A stretch of 64,000 bases of DNA from Alcaligenes parafaecalis (GTDB taxonomy: Bacteria > Pseudomonadota > Gammaproteobacteria > Burkholderiales > Burkholderiaceae_B). The position numbers and the translations under genes were made by a program. The DNA is taken from positions 310,001 to 374,000 of the forward strand of contig NZ_JAPKNA010000004.1 of the NCBI RefSeq assembly GCF_026344135.1. The letters run 5' to 3'. Shown here piece by piece: positions 8,609 to 16,706 of this stretch (the stretch's first letter is position 1; each line of letters begins with the position of its first letter). The notes beneath the pieces are model-generated. The model was not told the DNA's origin and did no database searches. It saw nothing but the letters and a program-made list of their open reading frames with translations.

Positions 8609-10099
8609 CTAGGCTGCCGGGTAGGCCATGCAGACCGATTTGGTCTCCAGGTAAGCCTCTACCGCAGCGCGCCCGTGTTCCCGACCCAGGCCAGACTGCT
8701 TGTAGCCACCGAAGGGCATGCTGGGGTCCAGCATGTTGTGGGTGTTAACCCACACCGTGCCCGCCTTGATACCGGCGGTCAGACGTTGCACGCGGGCCAG
8801 GTCCTGACTCCAGACGCTGGCACCCAGGCCAAAGTCTGTATCGTTGGCCAATGCCAATGCCTGCGCCTCGGTTTCAAACGGAGTCGCAACCACAACGGGG
8901 CCAAAGATTTCTTCACGCATGATGCGGGCATCGGGAGCCACGTCGGCAAACACGGTGGGGCGTACAAAGTAGCCCTGCTCGGGGCGTGCGCCCTCGCCTG
9001 CCAACATGCGGCCACCTTGCTGGCGACCCACATCAATGTAGTTCTGCACGCGCTGCTGATGGCGTGCCGAGATCAGCGGAGCAATCTGGGTAGATTGCTC
9101 AAAACCCGAGCCCAGTGTCATGGAGGAAGCCAGATCGGCCACACCCTGCACCACGCGCTCGTAAATACCTTTTTGTACGAACAGACGCGAACCGGCGGTA
9201 CACACCTGACCCTGGTTAAAGAAGATGGCGTTGGCCGCACCTTGAATGGCCATGTCCACATCGCAATCGTCCATGATGACCACAGGGGACTTGCCGCCCA
9301 GCTCCAAAGACATGCGCTTCATATCGTTGATGGCTTGATGGCCGATCAACTTGCCCACTTCCGTGGAGCCGGTGAAGGAGATCTTGTTCACGCCAGGGTG
9401 TGCTGTCAGGGCAGCGCCCGTGCTTTCGCCACGGCCCGTGATCACGTTGATCACACCGGCGGGGAAACCGGCTTCCAGAGCCAGTTCGGCCAGACGGATG
9501 GCGGTCAGCGGGGTCTCTTCAGCAGGCTTCAGAACCACGGTGCAACCGGCGGCCATGGCAGGCGCGATTTTCCACACGGCCATCAGCAGCGGGAAGTTCC
9601 AGGGCACGATGGCGCCAACCACACCCACAGGCTCTTGGCGGGTGTAGGCGTGGTAATTGATACCGGGAGGGAAGGCGATGGAGGGCGACAGCAATTCACC
9701 GCTGATCTTGGTGGCCCAACCGGCCATGTAACGCAGCCATTGTGCGCTGGCGGCCACTTCCAGACCGTAGGAGAAGAACAGCAGTTTGCCGTTGTTCAGA
9801 GTTTCCAGACGAGCCAGCTCGTCGGCATTGGCTTCGACCAGATCGGCCAAGCGCAACAGCAGGCGCTCGCGCTGGGCGGGCAGCATCTTGCCCCATTCGC
9901 CTTGCTCCAAGGCCTGGCGGGCGGCACGAACAGCACGGTCTACGCCTTGTTCACCAGCCTCGGGCTGGTGCGCAATAACTTGTCCAGTTGCTGGATCGTA
10001 GACGGGAATCGTGGGTCCTTGAGAATCACTGACGGGCTTGCCGTCAATAATCATGTGTTCGCGAATCGCGTTGCGCTCGGGTTGTACGTCCTGCCCCAT
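8609..10099 (-). CDS. Aldehyde dehydrogenase, probably phenylacetaldehyde/aryl-acetaldehyde dehydrogenase
   Basis: A 496-residue NAD(P)-dependent aldehyde dehydrogenase. The catalytic Cys300 lies in GQVCTAGS, the general base Glu266 in LELGGK, and Asn168 in PWNF. Overall it resembles FeaB/PadA. As the first gene of the aau transcript it would convert the aldehyde released by the amine dehydrogenase into phenylacetate, 4-hydroxyphenylacetate or indole-acetate. I chose the ATG at 10099 (GGAGA upstream) over a GTG 15 bases earlier. Specificity is inferred from context. Confidence 0.9.
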   Translation of the reverse strand: MGQDVQPERNAIREHMIIDGKPVSDSQGPTIPVYDPATGQVIAHQPEAGEQGVDRAVRAARQALEQGEWGKMLPAQRERLLLRLADLVEANADELARLETLNNGKLLFFSYGLEVAASAQWLRYMAGWATKISGELLSPSIAFPPGINYHAYTRQEPVGVVGAIVPWNFPLLMAVWKIAPAMAAGCTVVLKPAEETPLTAIRLAELALEAGFPAGVINVITGRGESTGAALTAHPGVNKISFTGSTEVGKLIGHQAINDMKRMSLELGGKSPVVIMDDCDVDMAIQGAANAIFFNQGQVCTAGSRLFVQKGIYERVVQGVADLASSMTLGSGFEQSTQIAPLISARHQQRVQNYIDVGRQQGGRMLAGEGARPEQGYFVRPTVFADVAPDARIMREEIFGPVVVATPFETEAQALALANDTDFGLGASVWSQDLARVQRLTAGIKAGTVWVNTHNMLDPSMPFGGYKQSGLGREHGRAAVEAYLETKSVCMAYPAA

Positions 10100-10139
10100 A
10101 GTCTGTCTCCACACGGAATAGTTGATTCTTAACGAATCC

Positions 10140-10192
10140 AGTATAGGGACGAGGACAAGCCCGGACTTGTGATTCTGTGCACGAGGGCTTGT
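10140..10192 (-). promoter_or_regulatory. Probable activator-dependent promoter of the aau transcript
   Basis: On the minus strand a -10-like TATACT lies at 10145-10140, about 40 bases before the aldehyde dehydrogenase ATG. No good -35 hexamer precedes it. Instead an inverted repeat, ACAAGCCC (10155-10162) with GGGCTTGT (10185-10192), is centred near -40, where an AraC-type activator would bind. The repeat also lies downstream of ogt and could end that transcript. Confidence 0.4.
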
Positions 10193-10224
10193 TGATTTGG
10201 GTACGGAGTGAGCCCAGGCCTGCG

Positions 10225-10782
10225 CTAGAACAAGTCCATCTGGGCAGGCATGCTGAGCTGAAAATCGCCAACACCGGTCAAATGCACACGGCGTTCAAAG
10301 TCCAGCAGGCTGGCTTTGCGATGCAGGCCAGAGCTAAAGCCGGTGAGCATGCCATTGGCACCTTGCACGCGGTGACAAGGCACGATGATGCTGATGGGGT
10401 TCAGGCCGCAAGCCTGGCCCACGGCACGGACCGCTTTAGGGCGGCCCAGATGTTCAGCCATCTGCCCGTAAGTCCAGGTTTGGCCATAAGGGATAGTCTG
10501 CAAGGCCTGCCAGACCTGTTGCTGGAACTCGGTGCCTTGCAAACTGAAAGGCAAATCAAACTGTTGCAGCTTGCCGGCAAAGTACGCGTCTAGCTGGGCC
10601 TGCACAGGTTCAGCCAAAGCAGGCTCGGGGATCAGCCCGGCCAGTTGCTCAGGCGTCAGGCCGTGCACGGTCTCCTCTTCAAAATCCAGACGCAGCAAAG
10701 CGCCTTGGGCATCCACTAACAGACGCATCGCCCCTAAAGGCGTATCAAAGCAGGCAGTACGCAGCCCAACATAGGCAAACAT
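10225..10782 (-). CDS. ogt: Methylated-DNA--protein-cysteine methyltransferase
   Basis: This enzyme removes alkyl groups from O6-alkylguanine or O4-alkylthymine by irreversible transfer to its own cysteine. The product is 185 residues. The IVPCHRV motif holds the acceptor cysteine, preceded by YGQTWTYGQMA (the DNA-binding helix-turn-helix) and followed by GFSSGLHRKASLL. I chose the ATG at 10782 because it gives the usual length; the reading from 10887 adds an unrelated leader. It is a housekeeping repair gene unrelated to its neighbours. Confidence 0.92.
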   Translation of the reverse strand: MFAYVGLRTACFDTPLGAMRLLVDAQGALLRLDFEEETVHGLTPEQLAGLIPEPALAEPVQAQLDAYFAGKLQQFDLPFSLQGTEFQQQVWQALQTIPYGQTWTYGQMAEHLGRPKAVRAVGQACGLNPISIIVPCHRVQGANGMLTGFSSGLHRKASLLDFERRVHLTGVGDFQLSMPAQMDLF

Positions 10783-10973
10783 GGCAGTCCAAATCCGAGG
10801 GCAGAATGTTTGATCATACTGCGCGACTCTAGCCACTTCAAAAAACCTGGCAACACCCAGGCAACACCCAGGCAGGCTAGAGGCCAACTCCTGGTCAAGA
10901 GCTTTTCAGCCGAAAGAGCCACATACCGCCTGGCCCCAGAAGGAGGAAGGACTCATATTTATAGTCATTGTGA

Positions 10974-11207
10974 GCCGGTCTGGGCCGGGGGGCCGTCCTC
11001 TGGGCGATTCAGGCTTCTTGCCGCAGGCGGGCTTGCTATTCGGGGTTCAAGCGTCCTGTTGTTTGAGCGAAATGCTTGTGCCTTGTCCGGGGAACAAGGT
11101 ACTTTCGCGAGTTCAGGACGCGCCCGAATAGCAAGCCTGACCAGGGTACCGGTGCGCAGCACCGGCAAGGAGCCAAGCCCGGAGGACGGCCCCCGGCCTA
11201 GACCGGC
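10974..11207. repeat. 234-bp branched palindrome in the ogt / dapA-like gap
   Basis: Outer arms: GCCGGTCT at 10974 continues through GGCCGGGGGGCCGTCCTC to about 11000, and pairs with GAGGACGGCCCCCGGCC then AGACCGGC ending at 11207. Inner arms: GCTTGCTATTCGGG (11031-11044) with CCCGAATAGCAAGC (11123-11136), GCGTCCTG (11051-11058) with CAGGACGC (11114-11121), GCGAAA (11067-11072) with TTTCGC (11103-11108), and CCTTGT (11081-11086) with ACAAGG (11094-11099). A side hairpin CCGGTGC/GCACCGG (about 11149-11165) branches off one arm. Open frames cross it on both strands but carry no recognisable protein. The rest of 10783-11457 holds no gene that I can support. Confidence 0.85.
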
Positions 11208-11310
11208 GTTTTCACGAGGCACTATCTAAACATGCAGCCACTTTTGCGCTTCTTGTTTCCTTATCTCGCCAGCCTCCTGCTTCGGACACAGCTCCGCTCT
11301 ACAAGGGCCA

Positions 11311-11364
11311 AAGAAGAAGAAGAAGAAGAAGAAGAAGAAGAAGAAGAAGAAGAAGAAGAAGAAG
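11311..11364. repeat. (AAG)18 trinucleotide microsatellite
   Basis: Eighteen perfect AAG units occupy 54 bases with no interruption. Long perfect microsatellites are rare in bacteria of this type and are prone to slippage. It lies just beyond the terminator of the dapA-like operon and is not inside a credible gene. A glutamate-rich open frame through it has no homology I recognise. Confidence 0.95.
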
Positions 11365-11371
11365 CGCAAGC

Positions 11372-11414
11372 AAAAAAAATGGATAAACATCGAGAATCCT
11401 CTCGGTGTTTATCC
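11372..11414 (-). terminator. Strong intrinsic terminator of the dapA-like/ABC operon
   Basis: GGATAAACATCGAGA (11381-11395) pairs with TCTCGGTGTTTATCC (11400-11414) over 15 bp with one T-G wobble and an ATCC loop. Reading the minus strand, eight T residues follow (complement of 11379-11372). It lies 43 bp beyond the stop codon of the DapA-family gene. Confidence 0.9.
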
Positions 11415-11457
11415 GGCAAATCCAACAAATGCAGCAATTACTCAAGAACAGCAAGGT

Positions 11458-12363
11458 TTAAACGGTTTGCACACCCTTGGCGGACAAGTCCAGACCCACA
11501 CGGCGCACCACGGCCTCGAACTCGTCACGGCTGATGTGATCCAGCGCGGTAGCCGGGTCGCGGGTGGCGTCGCAGGCGATGATGCCACGGCGCATATAGG
11601 AATATTTGCGCAACGCCAGCGCCACCAAGGGCTGGAATTCGTAGCGAATCAGCGAGCAATAACGGTCAAAGACACGGGCGGCTTCTTCTTGATCGCCCTG
11701 GCGATGCAGCTCATACACTTTCAACAGAATTTCCGGGAAGGAAAAGCCGGTAACCACACCATCTGCCCCCCGTTGCAGCTCCTCCAGAAAATGCATGCCG
11801 CCCAGGCCACTCAAGATAGGGAAGGCATCGCCCGACAAGCCCCGCACAGCGGTAATTTTTTGACCTACCGGGGGATCTTCGGAGTTCAGGATAGACACGC
11901 CCGCCTCCGCTTTCAGACGCACAGCCAAGGCTGGACTGATGCGAGCCGCAAACAATTCCGGGAAGTCGTGAATGACCACAGGGAGGCGGATAGCCTGCAC
12001 GATCTGGCGGTAATAGGACACCTGCATCTCGTCGTCTGCTCCGGCCAAAGGAGCGACAAAAATCGCATCGGCGCCCAGATCCTCGGCACTACGAGCCTGT
12101 TCCACTGCGGCGGCTGTGCCCAAAGCACGCACGCCCACCCAGACTGGCACCGCGCCCCGCACCGCTGCCACCACAGTTTCAATGACACGACGACGCTCGA
12201 AGGTGCTGAGCTTATGCAGCTCGCCCATCACCCCCAAGATTGCCAGTCCGTGAATACCGGCTTCAAGCTGGAAATTCACCAGGCTGACCAGGCTTTGCAA
12301 ATCCAGCTCACCACCCGGTTTGAAGGGGGTGGGGCAAATGGAAAAGACACCTTTATTTTTCAT
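11458..12363 (-). CDS. DapA/N-acetylneuraminate-lyase-family protein with altered active site
   Basis: A 301-residue TIM-barrel protein. The start reads GVFSICPTPFKPGGELD, with LGVMGELHKLS in place of the usual GTTGE loop. The family normally uses a Tyr in a YNxP motif and a Schiff-base Lys at the end of strand 6. Here the first reads HDFP (132-135), and the second region reads ILNSEDPP (158-165) with no lysine until Lys169. The chemistry is therefore unclear; it could be an aldolase or lyase with other residues, or a non-catalytic binding protein. The ATG at 12363 is 14 bp after the permease stop, so it is last in the ABC operon. The longer reading from 12435 runs into the permease. Confidence 0.78.
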   Translation of the reverse strand: MKNKGVFSICPTPFKPGGELDLQSLVSLVNFQLEAGIHGLAILGVMGELHKLSTFERRRVIETVVAAVRGAVPVWVGVRALGTAAAVEQARSAEDLGADAIFVAPLAGADDEMQVSYYRQIVQAIRLPVVIHDFPELFAARISPALAVRLKAEAGVSILNSEDPPVGQKITAVRGLSGDAFPILSGLGGMHFLEELQRGADGVVTGFSFPEILLKVYELHRQGDQEEAARVFDRYCSLIRYEFQPLVALALRKYSYMRRGIIACDATRDPATALDHISRDEFEAVVRRVGLDLSAKGVQTV

Positions 12364-12377
12364 AATTACGCTTAGGC

Positions 12378-13046
12378 TCAACGAGGAATAACAAACGGCT
12401 TTTGCATACGCGAGATCGCACGTACCAAGGGCCACAGAAGAAGGAAGTAAATCAGCGCAGCAGCGACCAGTGGTGTCTGGCTATAGGTTTCGCCCTGCAC
12501 GATCTGGGCCGAACGCAGCAACTCGGGCAAGGCCACAGCGGACGCAATCGAGGTCTGCTTGATGGCCTCCAACGTGTTGCTGGCCAGATCCGGAATCACA
12601 TTGCGTACGCCCTGGGGCACGACCACGTAGGTCATGGCCTGACGGGCACTCAAACCCGTAGAGCGGGCCGCCTCGTTCTGGCCGGGCGACACCGACTCCA
12701 GCCCAGCGCGGAAAATCTCCGCAAAGTAGCCACTGCTGTTCAGGACCAAGGCCAGCACCGTGGCCGAAAACTCATTCAGGGGCACGCCCAGAAAGGGCAA
12801 ACCGTAATAAATGAAGATCAGCAGCACCAAAGGCGGGAAAGCGCGAAAGAAATCCACGTACAGCAGAATCAGGCGGTTCAGCCAGCGATGCTTTTGATAG
12901 TGCAAGCAGGCAATCACCAGACCCAGTAAGGCCGCCAGCGGCACGATGATTACAGAGAGCTTCACCGTCAGCCACAAGCCCTGTAACAGCAGCGGCCAGC
13001 TAGCGGCAATGATTTTGGGGTTCAAAAAGGTATCGATCAGTTCCAT
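12378..13046 (-). CDS. Amino-acid-type ABC transporter permease (HisM/GlnP family), second subunit
   Basis: A 222-residue inner-membrane protein with about five transmembrane helices. The EAA loop reads EAARSTGLSARQAMTYVVVP, followed by PDLASNTLEAIKQTS, as in polar amino acid uptake permeases. AGGAG lies upstream of the ATG at 13046. It probably pairs with the product of the next gene upstream, and the ATPase at 13739-14470 powers both. The substrate is unknown; the linked DapA-like gene suggests an amino or keto acid derivative. Confidence 0.9.
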   Translation of the reverse strand: MELIDTFLNPKIIAASWPLLLQGLWLTVKLSVIIVPLAALLGLVIACLHYQKHRWLNRLILLYVDFFRAFPPLVLLIFIYYGLPFLGVPLNEFSATVLALVLNSSGYFAEIFRAGLESVSPGQNEAARSTGLSARQAMTYVVVPQGVRNVIPDLASNTLEAIKQTSIASAVALPELLRSAQIVQGETYSQTPLVAAALIYFLLLWPLVRAISRMQKPFVIPR

Positions 13047-13058
13047 AGTGCATCTCTC

Positions 13059-13730
13059 CTACGACTTGATCGCATAGCGCCGTTCGAGGACCCGTGTCAG
13101 GTAAACGAAGGGGAAGAAAATCAGGCAGAACAAAATGGCCCCCGCCGTAAAAGCCGTAGGGTTGGCGATGTTGGACTGGATGTTGCTGGACACATTAAGC
13201 AGCTCGGGCACAGCAATGACTGAGCCCAGCGTGGTGCCTTTGGTAATGCCGATGGCGCGATTGGTTAGCGGTGGAATCGCCAGTCGCACGGCTTGCGGCA
13301 GAATGATGGCAAACAGCGTCTGGCTGAATCCCATGCCGGTCGAGCGGCCTGCTTCCCACTGCCCCGTAGGCACTGAAGCAATACCCGACCAGAAAATCTC
13401 TTCGGCAAAAGCGGACAGCACAAGACTTAAGGCCAGCACAGTAGCCGGGACCGGTTCGATCACAATGCCCACCGAGGGCAAGGCGAAAAAGACCAGCACA
13501 ATAATGACCAACTGCGGAATCGCACGGAATACGTCCACATACAGCGTCATCAGAATATTCACGGGACGCCAGCCATAGCAGCGCAACACAGCCAGCGCCA
13601 GGCCCAGGACGGTCCCCAGAACCACGGTCATCACGGCCATTTGCAGCGTGACCCAAAAGCCCTGCATGATCTCGGGCAGATGGGGGCTGATCAGCGTCCA
13701 GTTAAAGAAGTAATAGAGAATCTGATCCAT
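13059..13730 (-). CDS. Amino-acid-type ABC transporter permease (HisQ/GlnP family), first subunit
   Basis: A 223-residue permease with the EAA-type loop WEAGRSTGMGFSQTLFAIIL and a following PLTNRAIGITKGTTLG. Two different permease subunits indicate a heterodimeric channel. The ATG at 13730 lies 8 bases after the ATPase stop codon. Confidence 0.9.
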   Translation of the reverse strand: MDQILYYFFNWTLISPHLPEIMQGFWVTLQMAVMTVVLGTVLGLALAVLRCYGWRPVNILMTLYVDVFRAIPQLVIIVLVFFALPSVGIVIEPVPATVLALSLVLSAFAEEIFWSGIASVPTGQWEAGRSTGMGFSQTLFAIILPQAVRLAIPPLTNRAIGITKGTTLGSVIAVPELLNVSSNIQSNIANPTAFTAGAILFCLIFFPFVYLTRVLERRYAIKS

Positions 13731-13738
13731 GGCCGGCC

Positions 13739-14470
13739 TCAGTGCATGCGGCTCAGAAAATCCTGAATACGCTTGTGACGCGGCTTGCTCAGAATTTCCT
13801 CGGGACTGCCTTGATCCAGAATCACGCCCTGGTCCATGAACACAATGCGGTCCCCTACTTCGCGGGCAAACTGCATTTCATGCGTGACAATCACCATGGT
13901 CATGCCCGCATCGCGGGTGCGTTTCATCACATTCAGCACTTCACCCACCAGCTCCGGGTCCAGGCCCGAGGTCGGCTCATCAAACAGCATGACTTTGGGT
14001 TCCAGCGCCAAAGCGCGGGCAATGCCCACACGCTGCTGCTGACCACCGGATAACTGGCTGGGATAGTGCTCGATACGCTGGGCCAGGCCCACTTGTTCCA
14101 GATGATGGCGAGCCAGTTCTTCGGCCTGCGCCTTGGGCACTTTCTTTACCTTGCGCAGCGCCAGCATCACATTGCCCAGCGCCGTCATGTGCGGGTACAG
14201 GTGTATGCCTTGAAACACCATGCCGATGTTTTGACGTACCTGATTCAGGTCGGTGCGCGGACAGGTCACATCACTGCCTGCCACCACAATCGTGCCGCTG
14301 GTGGGGGTTTCCAGGCGGTTGATGCAGCGCAGGCAGGTACTTTTGCCTGATCCCGAACCGCCAATCATCACCACAACTTCGCCAGTGTTGACGCTCAGGT
14401 CTATGCCTTTAAGAATTTCGGCTTGCCCAAACGACTTGCGCAAGCCCTGGATGCGGACAATTTCACTCAT
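13739..14470 (-). CDS. Amino-acid-type ABC transporter ATPase (GlnQ/HisP family)
   Basis: A 243-residue ATPase. Walker A is GGSGSGKST, the signature LSGGQQQRVGIARAL, Walker B VMLFDEPTSGLD, and the switch histidine lies in VTHEM. All catalytic elements are intact. AAGGAG lies 6 bases before the ATG. It is the second gene of the operon, after the binding protein. Confidence 0.95.
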   Translation of the reverse strand: MSEIVRIQGLRKSFGQAEILKGIDLSVNTGEVVVMIGGSGSGKSTCLRCINRLETPTSGTIVVAGSDVTCPRTDLNQVRQNIGMVFQGIHLYPHMTALGNVMLALRKVKKVPKAQAEELARHHLEQVGLAQRIEHYPSQLSGGQQQRVGIARALALEPKVMLFDEPTSGLDPELVGEVLNVMKRTRDAGMTMVIVTHEMQFAREVGDRIVFMDQGVILDQGSPEEILSKPRHKRIQDFLSRMH

Positions 14471-14557
14471 GGTCGCTCCTTGTCCGCCTGCCAGTCGGGC
14501 AGGCGGGGACCGGCCCCTGCAGGGCCATATAGCTAGAGAAACAGCGCGATGGCGCTT

Positions 14558-15532
14558 TTACGGACGGGAGCAGTCGGGAGTGTGCTCGGTGGGCTCGTAG
14601 CCAGGGAAATCAGGCACGCCGTAGCCGGGGAAAATCACCGTCATGGCTGTACCAGCATTGGGTTCCGTACCAAACCACTTCACATGCAGCTTGGACAGGG
14701 AGCCGTCCTGCTTCATGCATTCCAGCACTTCATCCACGCGGTTGCGCAAGGCCGTGTCGTCCTTGCGGAAGGCAAAGGCGTAGTTGGCCTCGGTGGTCAT
14801 GTCATAGACCGGAGCCAGTGCGGGGGTTTGGGTGGCGATATAACGCGCCAAGGGAGTTTCAGACATATTGGCAAAGGCACGGCCAATGGCCACCGCCTGC
14901 ACGGCATCCGTGTTCTTGTTGAAACGCTGGATCTTGTAGCCGTATTTTTCCTGGTTATCTTGCAACCAGCGGTCCGAGAAACTGCCGTTGTTGACGGCAA
15001 TGGTCTTGCCTTTCAGGTCTTCCAGCGAATTGACGGTAGCGCCTTTTTTAGCCAGAAAGCTCAGGCCGCCTGCCATATACGGCTCGGCAAACAACATTTG
15101 CTGAGCGCGTTCCAGCGTCGTGTTGGTGGGCGCGGCCACCATGTCGTAGCGGCTGGAAAACAGGCCCGCAAAAATAGCAGAAAACGGGGTGTCGATGACC
15201 TCGGCACCGTCATAGCCCATGCGCTGGGCCACTTCCTGAGTCAGGTCGTTGGAAAAACCATCCATCTTGCCATCGGTGCCACGCATGAAAAACGGCACCA
15301 GGCCCACGTCAGCAGCTACTTTGAACTTCTTGCCCTGATTGGGATTGTCAGCATGTGCTGGCAGGCTCAAGGCCAGGCCAGCGGCCACGGCAGCCAGCAT
15401 CAAGCCAGCTTTATGCCCCAAACGGGTATGTCCCAGACGGGCACGTCCCAAACGGGCACGTCCCAGACGGGCAACGCTGTGTTTGCGAGAAACAGCCGCA
15501 GCCAACGCGGCGATAGTGTTTACGCCTTGCAT
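14558..15532 (-). CDS. Amino-acid-type periplasmic substrate-binding protein with repeat-bearing leader
   Basis: A 324-residue SBP_bac_3-type protein (family 3), with VPFFMRGTDGKMDGFSNDLT at the ligand-binding start and cysteines at the C-terminal side (VLECMKQDG, TPDCSRP). The leader is odd. The positively charged region is stretched by tandem R-A-R-L-G units encoded by a 15-bp DNA repeat (15422-15476) before the hydrophobic core LMLAAVAAGLALSLPAHA. The ATG at 15532 has AAGGAG 6 bases upstream, and no later start keeps charged residues before the core, so the repeats are probably translated. Confidence 0.9.
   Translation of the reverse strand: MQGVNTIAALAAAVSRKHSVARLGRARLGRARLGHTRLGHKAGLMLAAVAAGLALSLPAHADNPNQGKKFKVAADVGLVPFFMRGTDGKMDGFSNDLTQEVAQRMGYDGAEVIDTPFSAIFAGLFSSRYDMVAAPTNTTLERAQQMLFAEPYMAGGLSFLAKKGATVNSLEDLKGKTIAVNNGSFSDRWLQDNQEKYGYKIQRFNKNTDAVQAVAIGRAFANMSETPLARYIATQTPALAPVYDMTTEANYAFAFRKDDTALRNRVDEVLECMKQDGSLSKLHVKWFGTEPNAGTAMTVIFPGYGVPDFPGYEPTEHTPDCSRP
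15422..15476 (-). repeat. 15-bp tandem repeat inside a signal-peptide coding region
   Basis: Units at 15422-15436, 15437-15451 and 15452-15466 plus a 10-base partial unit to 15476. The core unit on the plus strand is ACGGGCACGTCCCAR and the first unit differs at two positions. Being a multiple of three, copy changes keep the frame and alter only the number of R-x-R-L-G units in the leader. Confidence 0.9.
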
Positions 15533-15688
15533 AAGGTCTCCTTGCCATCATTTTCTAGTTTGTAGTGCTTTTAATTCTAGGGGTGGCAAAACCTTGATGT
15601 CATATGCTTTTTTATTAACTCTTCATAACACAGCGTTAAGCGAATACTCGTGTTCCCTGTACACGGCGGACTTCACGGACGCAGCGTG

Positions 15689-15725
15689 TTTTCCCGCCCA
15701 GGCTCCTCTAAGGGTAAGTCCCCCC
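15689..15725. promoter_or_regulatory. Motif shared with the 60.0-kb promoter region
   Basis: GTTTTCCCGCCC followed, after about 11 bases, by AGGGTAAGTCCCCCC. The same two blocks occur almost fused at 60009-60035. This copy lies between the LysR stop (15785) and the binding-protein start (15532). The function is unknown; the shared blocks suggest a common regulator or repeat. Confidence 0.4.
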
Positions 15726-15784
15726 TTGGAGAGGCAGCCAGGCAAGACGCAACGCGAGGAACGGTTTACTGATGGGTGATCAAC

Positions 15785-16693
15785 TCAGGCCCAGCCTGCC
15801 CGCATACCTCGGGACGCCGTGGAGATCACCACTTCCATGAAGTCATGGGCCAACTGCGAAACCGGCACCACATTGGAATGCAGCATGTGCAAAGGCATGG
15901 TGGTGCGGGGATTAATCGGGCGTACCACCACATCGGGCCAGACCCGGCCAGCTACCGCCAGCTCATCCACAATCGCAATGCCTGCTCCGGCCTGCACCAT
16001 GGCACAAGCAATGTGCGTCAAACGCACTTCCACTGCCAGTTGCGGCACACCCGGACGGTTACCAAATAACTGCTGCACCATCTGCCCATAAGGGGTGTCA
16101 TTGCCATAACCAATCAGGTCCAGCCCTTCCAGATCGCTGGCATCCAGCTCCTGCTTGTCAGCCAGGGGATGACTGGCTGGCAACACCGCCACCAGATGGT
16201 TTTCGTAGATGGATTGGGCATGCAGGCTGGGATGCGTCAGCGGCACAATGGCCACGCCCACTTCGGCCTGTTGGGTGACCAAAGCCTGAACCAGATCACT
16301 GGAAATCAGGGTACGCACATAGACCTTCACATCCGGAAATGCTTTGCGAAAACGCGTGACGGCCATGGGGATCAAGGTTTGCCCCAGGCTGGGGCTGACG
16401 GCAATGTGCAAGCTGCCGTGGCGCTTCTCGATCAGGTCGGTGGCCACCTCGTTTACCCGCTGCACACTGTTATGGACTTGCTCCACTTCCTGATAGAGCC
16501 GACGCGCCTCCGGCGTGGGGTACAGACGCCCCTTGATGCGCTCGAACAGCACCAGACCAATACGCGATTCGGTATAGGACAGAAGGCGGCTGATGGCCGG
16601 TTGCGACACGTTCAGCAATTGCGCCGCCTTGCTGATGGAACCGGTCAGCATGATCGCGCGGAAAACCTCGATTTGACGAAGATTGAGCAGCAT
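15785..16693 (-). CDS. LysR-type transcriptional regulator of the divergent hydantoin-type cluster
   Basis: A 302-residue LTTR. The winged helix-turn-helix reads AAQLLNVSQPAISRLLSYTE (about 22-42), followed by a periplasmic-binding-protein-like effector domain. It is divergent from the ABC importer gene at 16844 across 150 bp that contain an operator-like motif, the classic LTTR arrangement. A second copy of that motif lies before the hydantoinase gene. The effector is unknown, perhaps a pathway intermediate. Confidence 0.92.
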   Translation of the reverse strand: MLLNLRQIEVFRAIMLTGSISKAAQLLNVSQPAISRLLSYTESRIGLVLFERIKGRLYPTPEARRLYQEVEQVHNSVQRVNEVATDLIEKRHGSLHIAVSPSLGQTLIPMAVTRFRKAFPDVKVYVRTLISSDLVQALVTQQAEVGVAIVPLTHPSLHAQSIYENHLVAVLPASHPLADKQELDASDLEGLDLIGYGNDTPYGQMVQQLFGNRPGVPQLAVEVRLTHIACAMVQAGAGIAIVDELAVAGRVWPDVVVRPINPRTTMPLHMLHSNVVPVSQLAHDFMEVVISTASRGMRAGWA

Positions 16694-16706
16694 CCCTTAA
16701 CGTAGC

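Noticed and set aside
10810..11229. Open frames on both strands across the palindrome
   Set aside because: They result from GC-rich inverted repeats without stop codons; no domain, ribosome site or codon pattern supports them.
11232..11534. Plus-strand frame encoding a poly-glutamate protein
   Set aside because: The glutamate run is the AAG microsatellite; the rest crosses a terminator and the 3' end of another gene and has no support.
11458..12363. Genuine dihydrodipicolinate synthase dapA
   Set aside because: The Schiff-base lysine and YNxP tyrosine positions are not conserved and the gene ends a transporter operon rather than a lysine locus.
15422..15476. CRISPR-like array
   Set aside because: The 15-bp units are directly abutting without spacers and lie inside a coding region.
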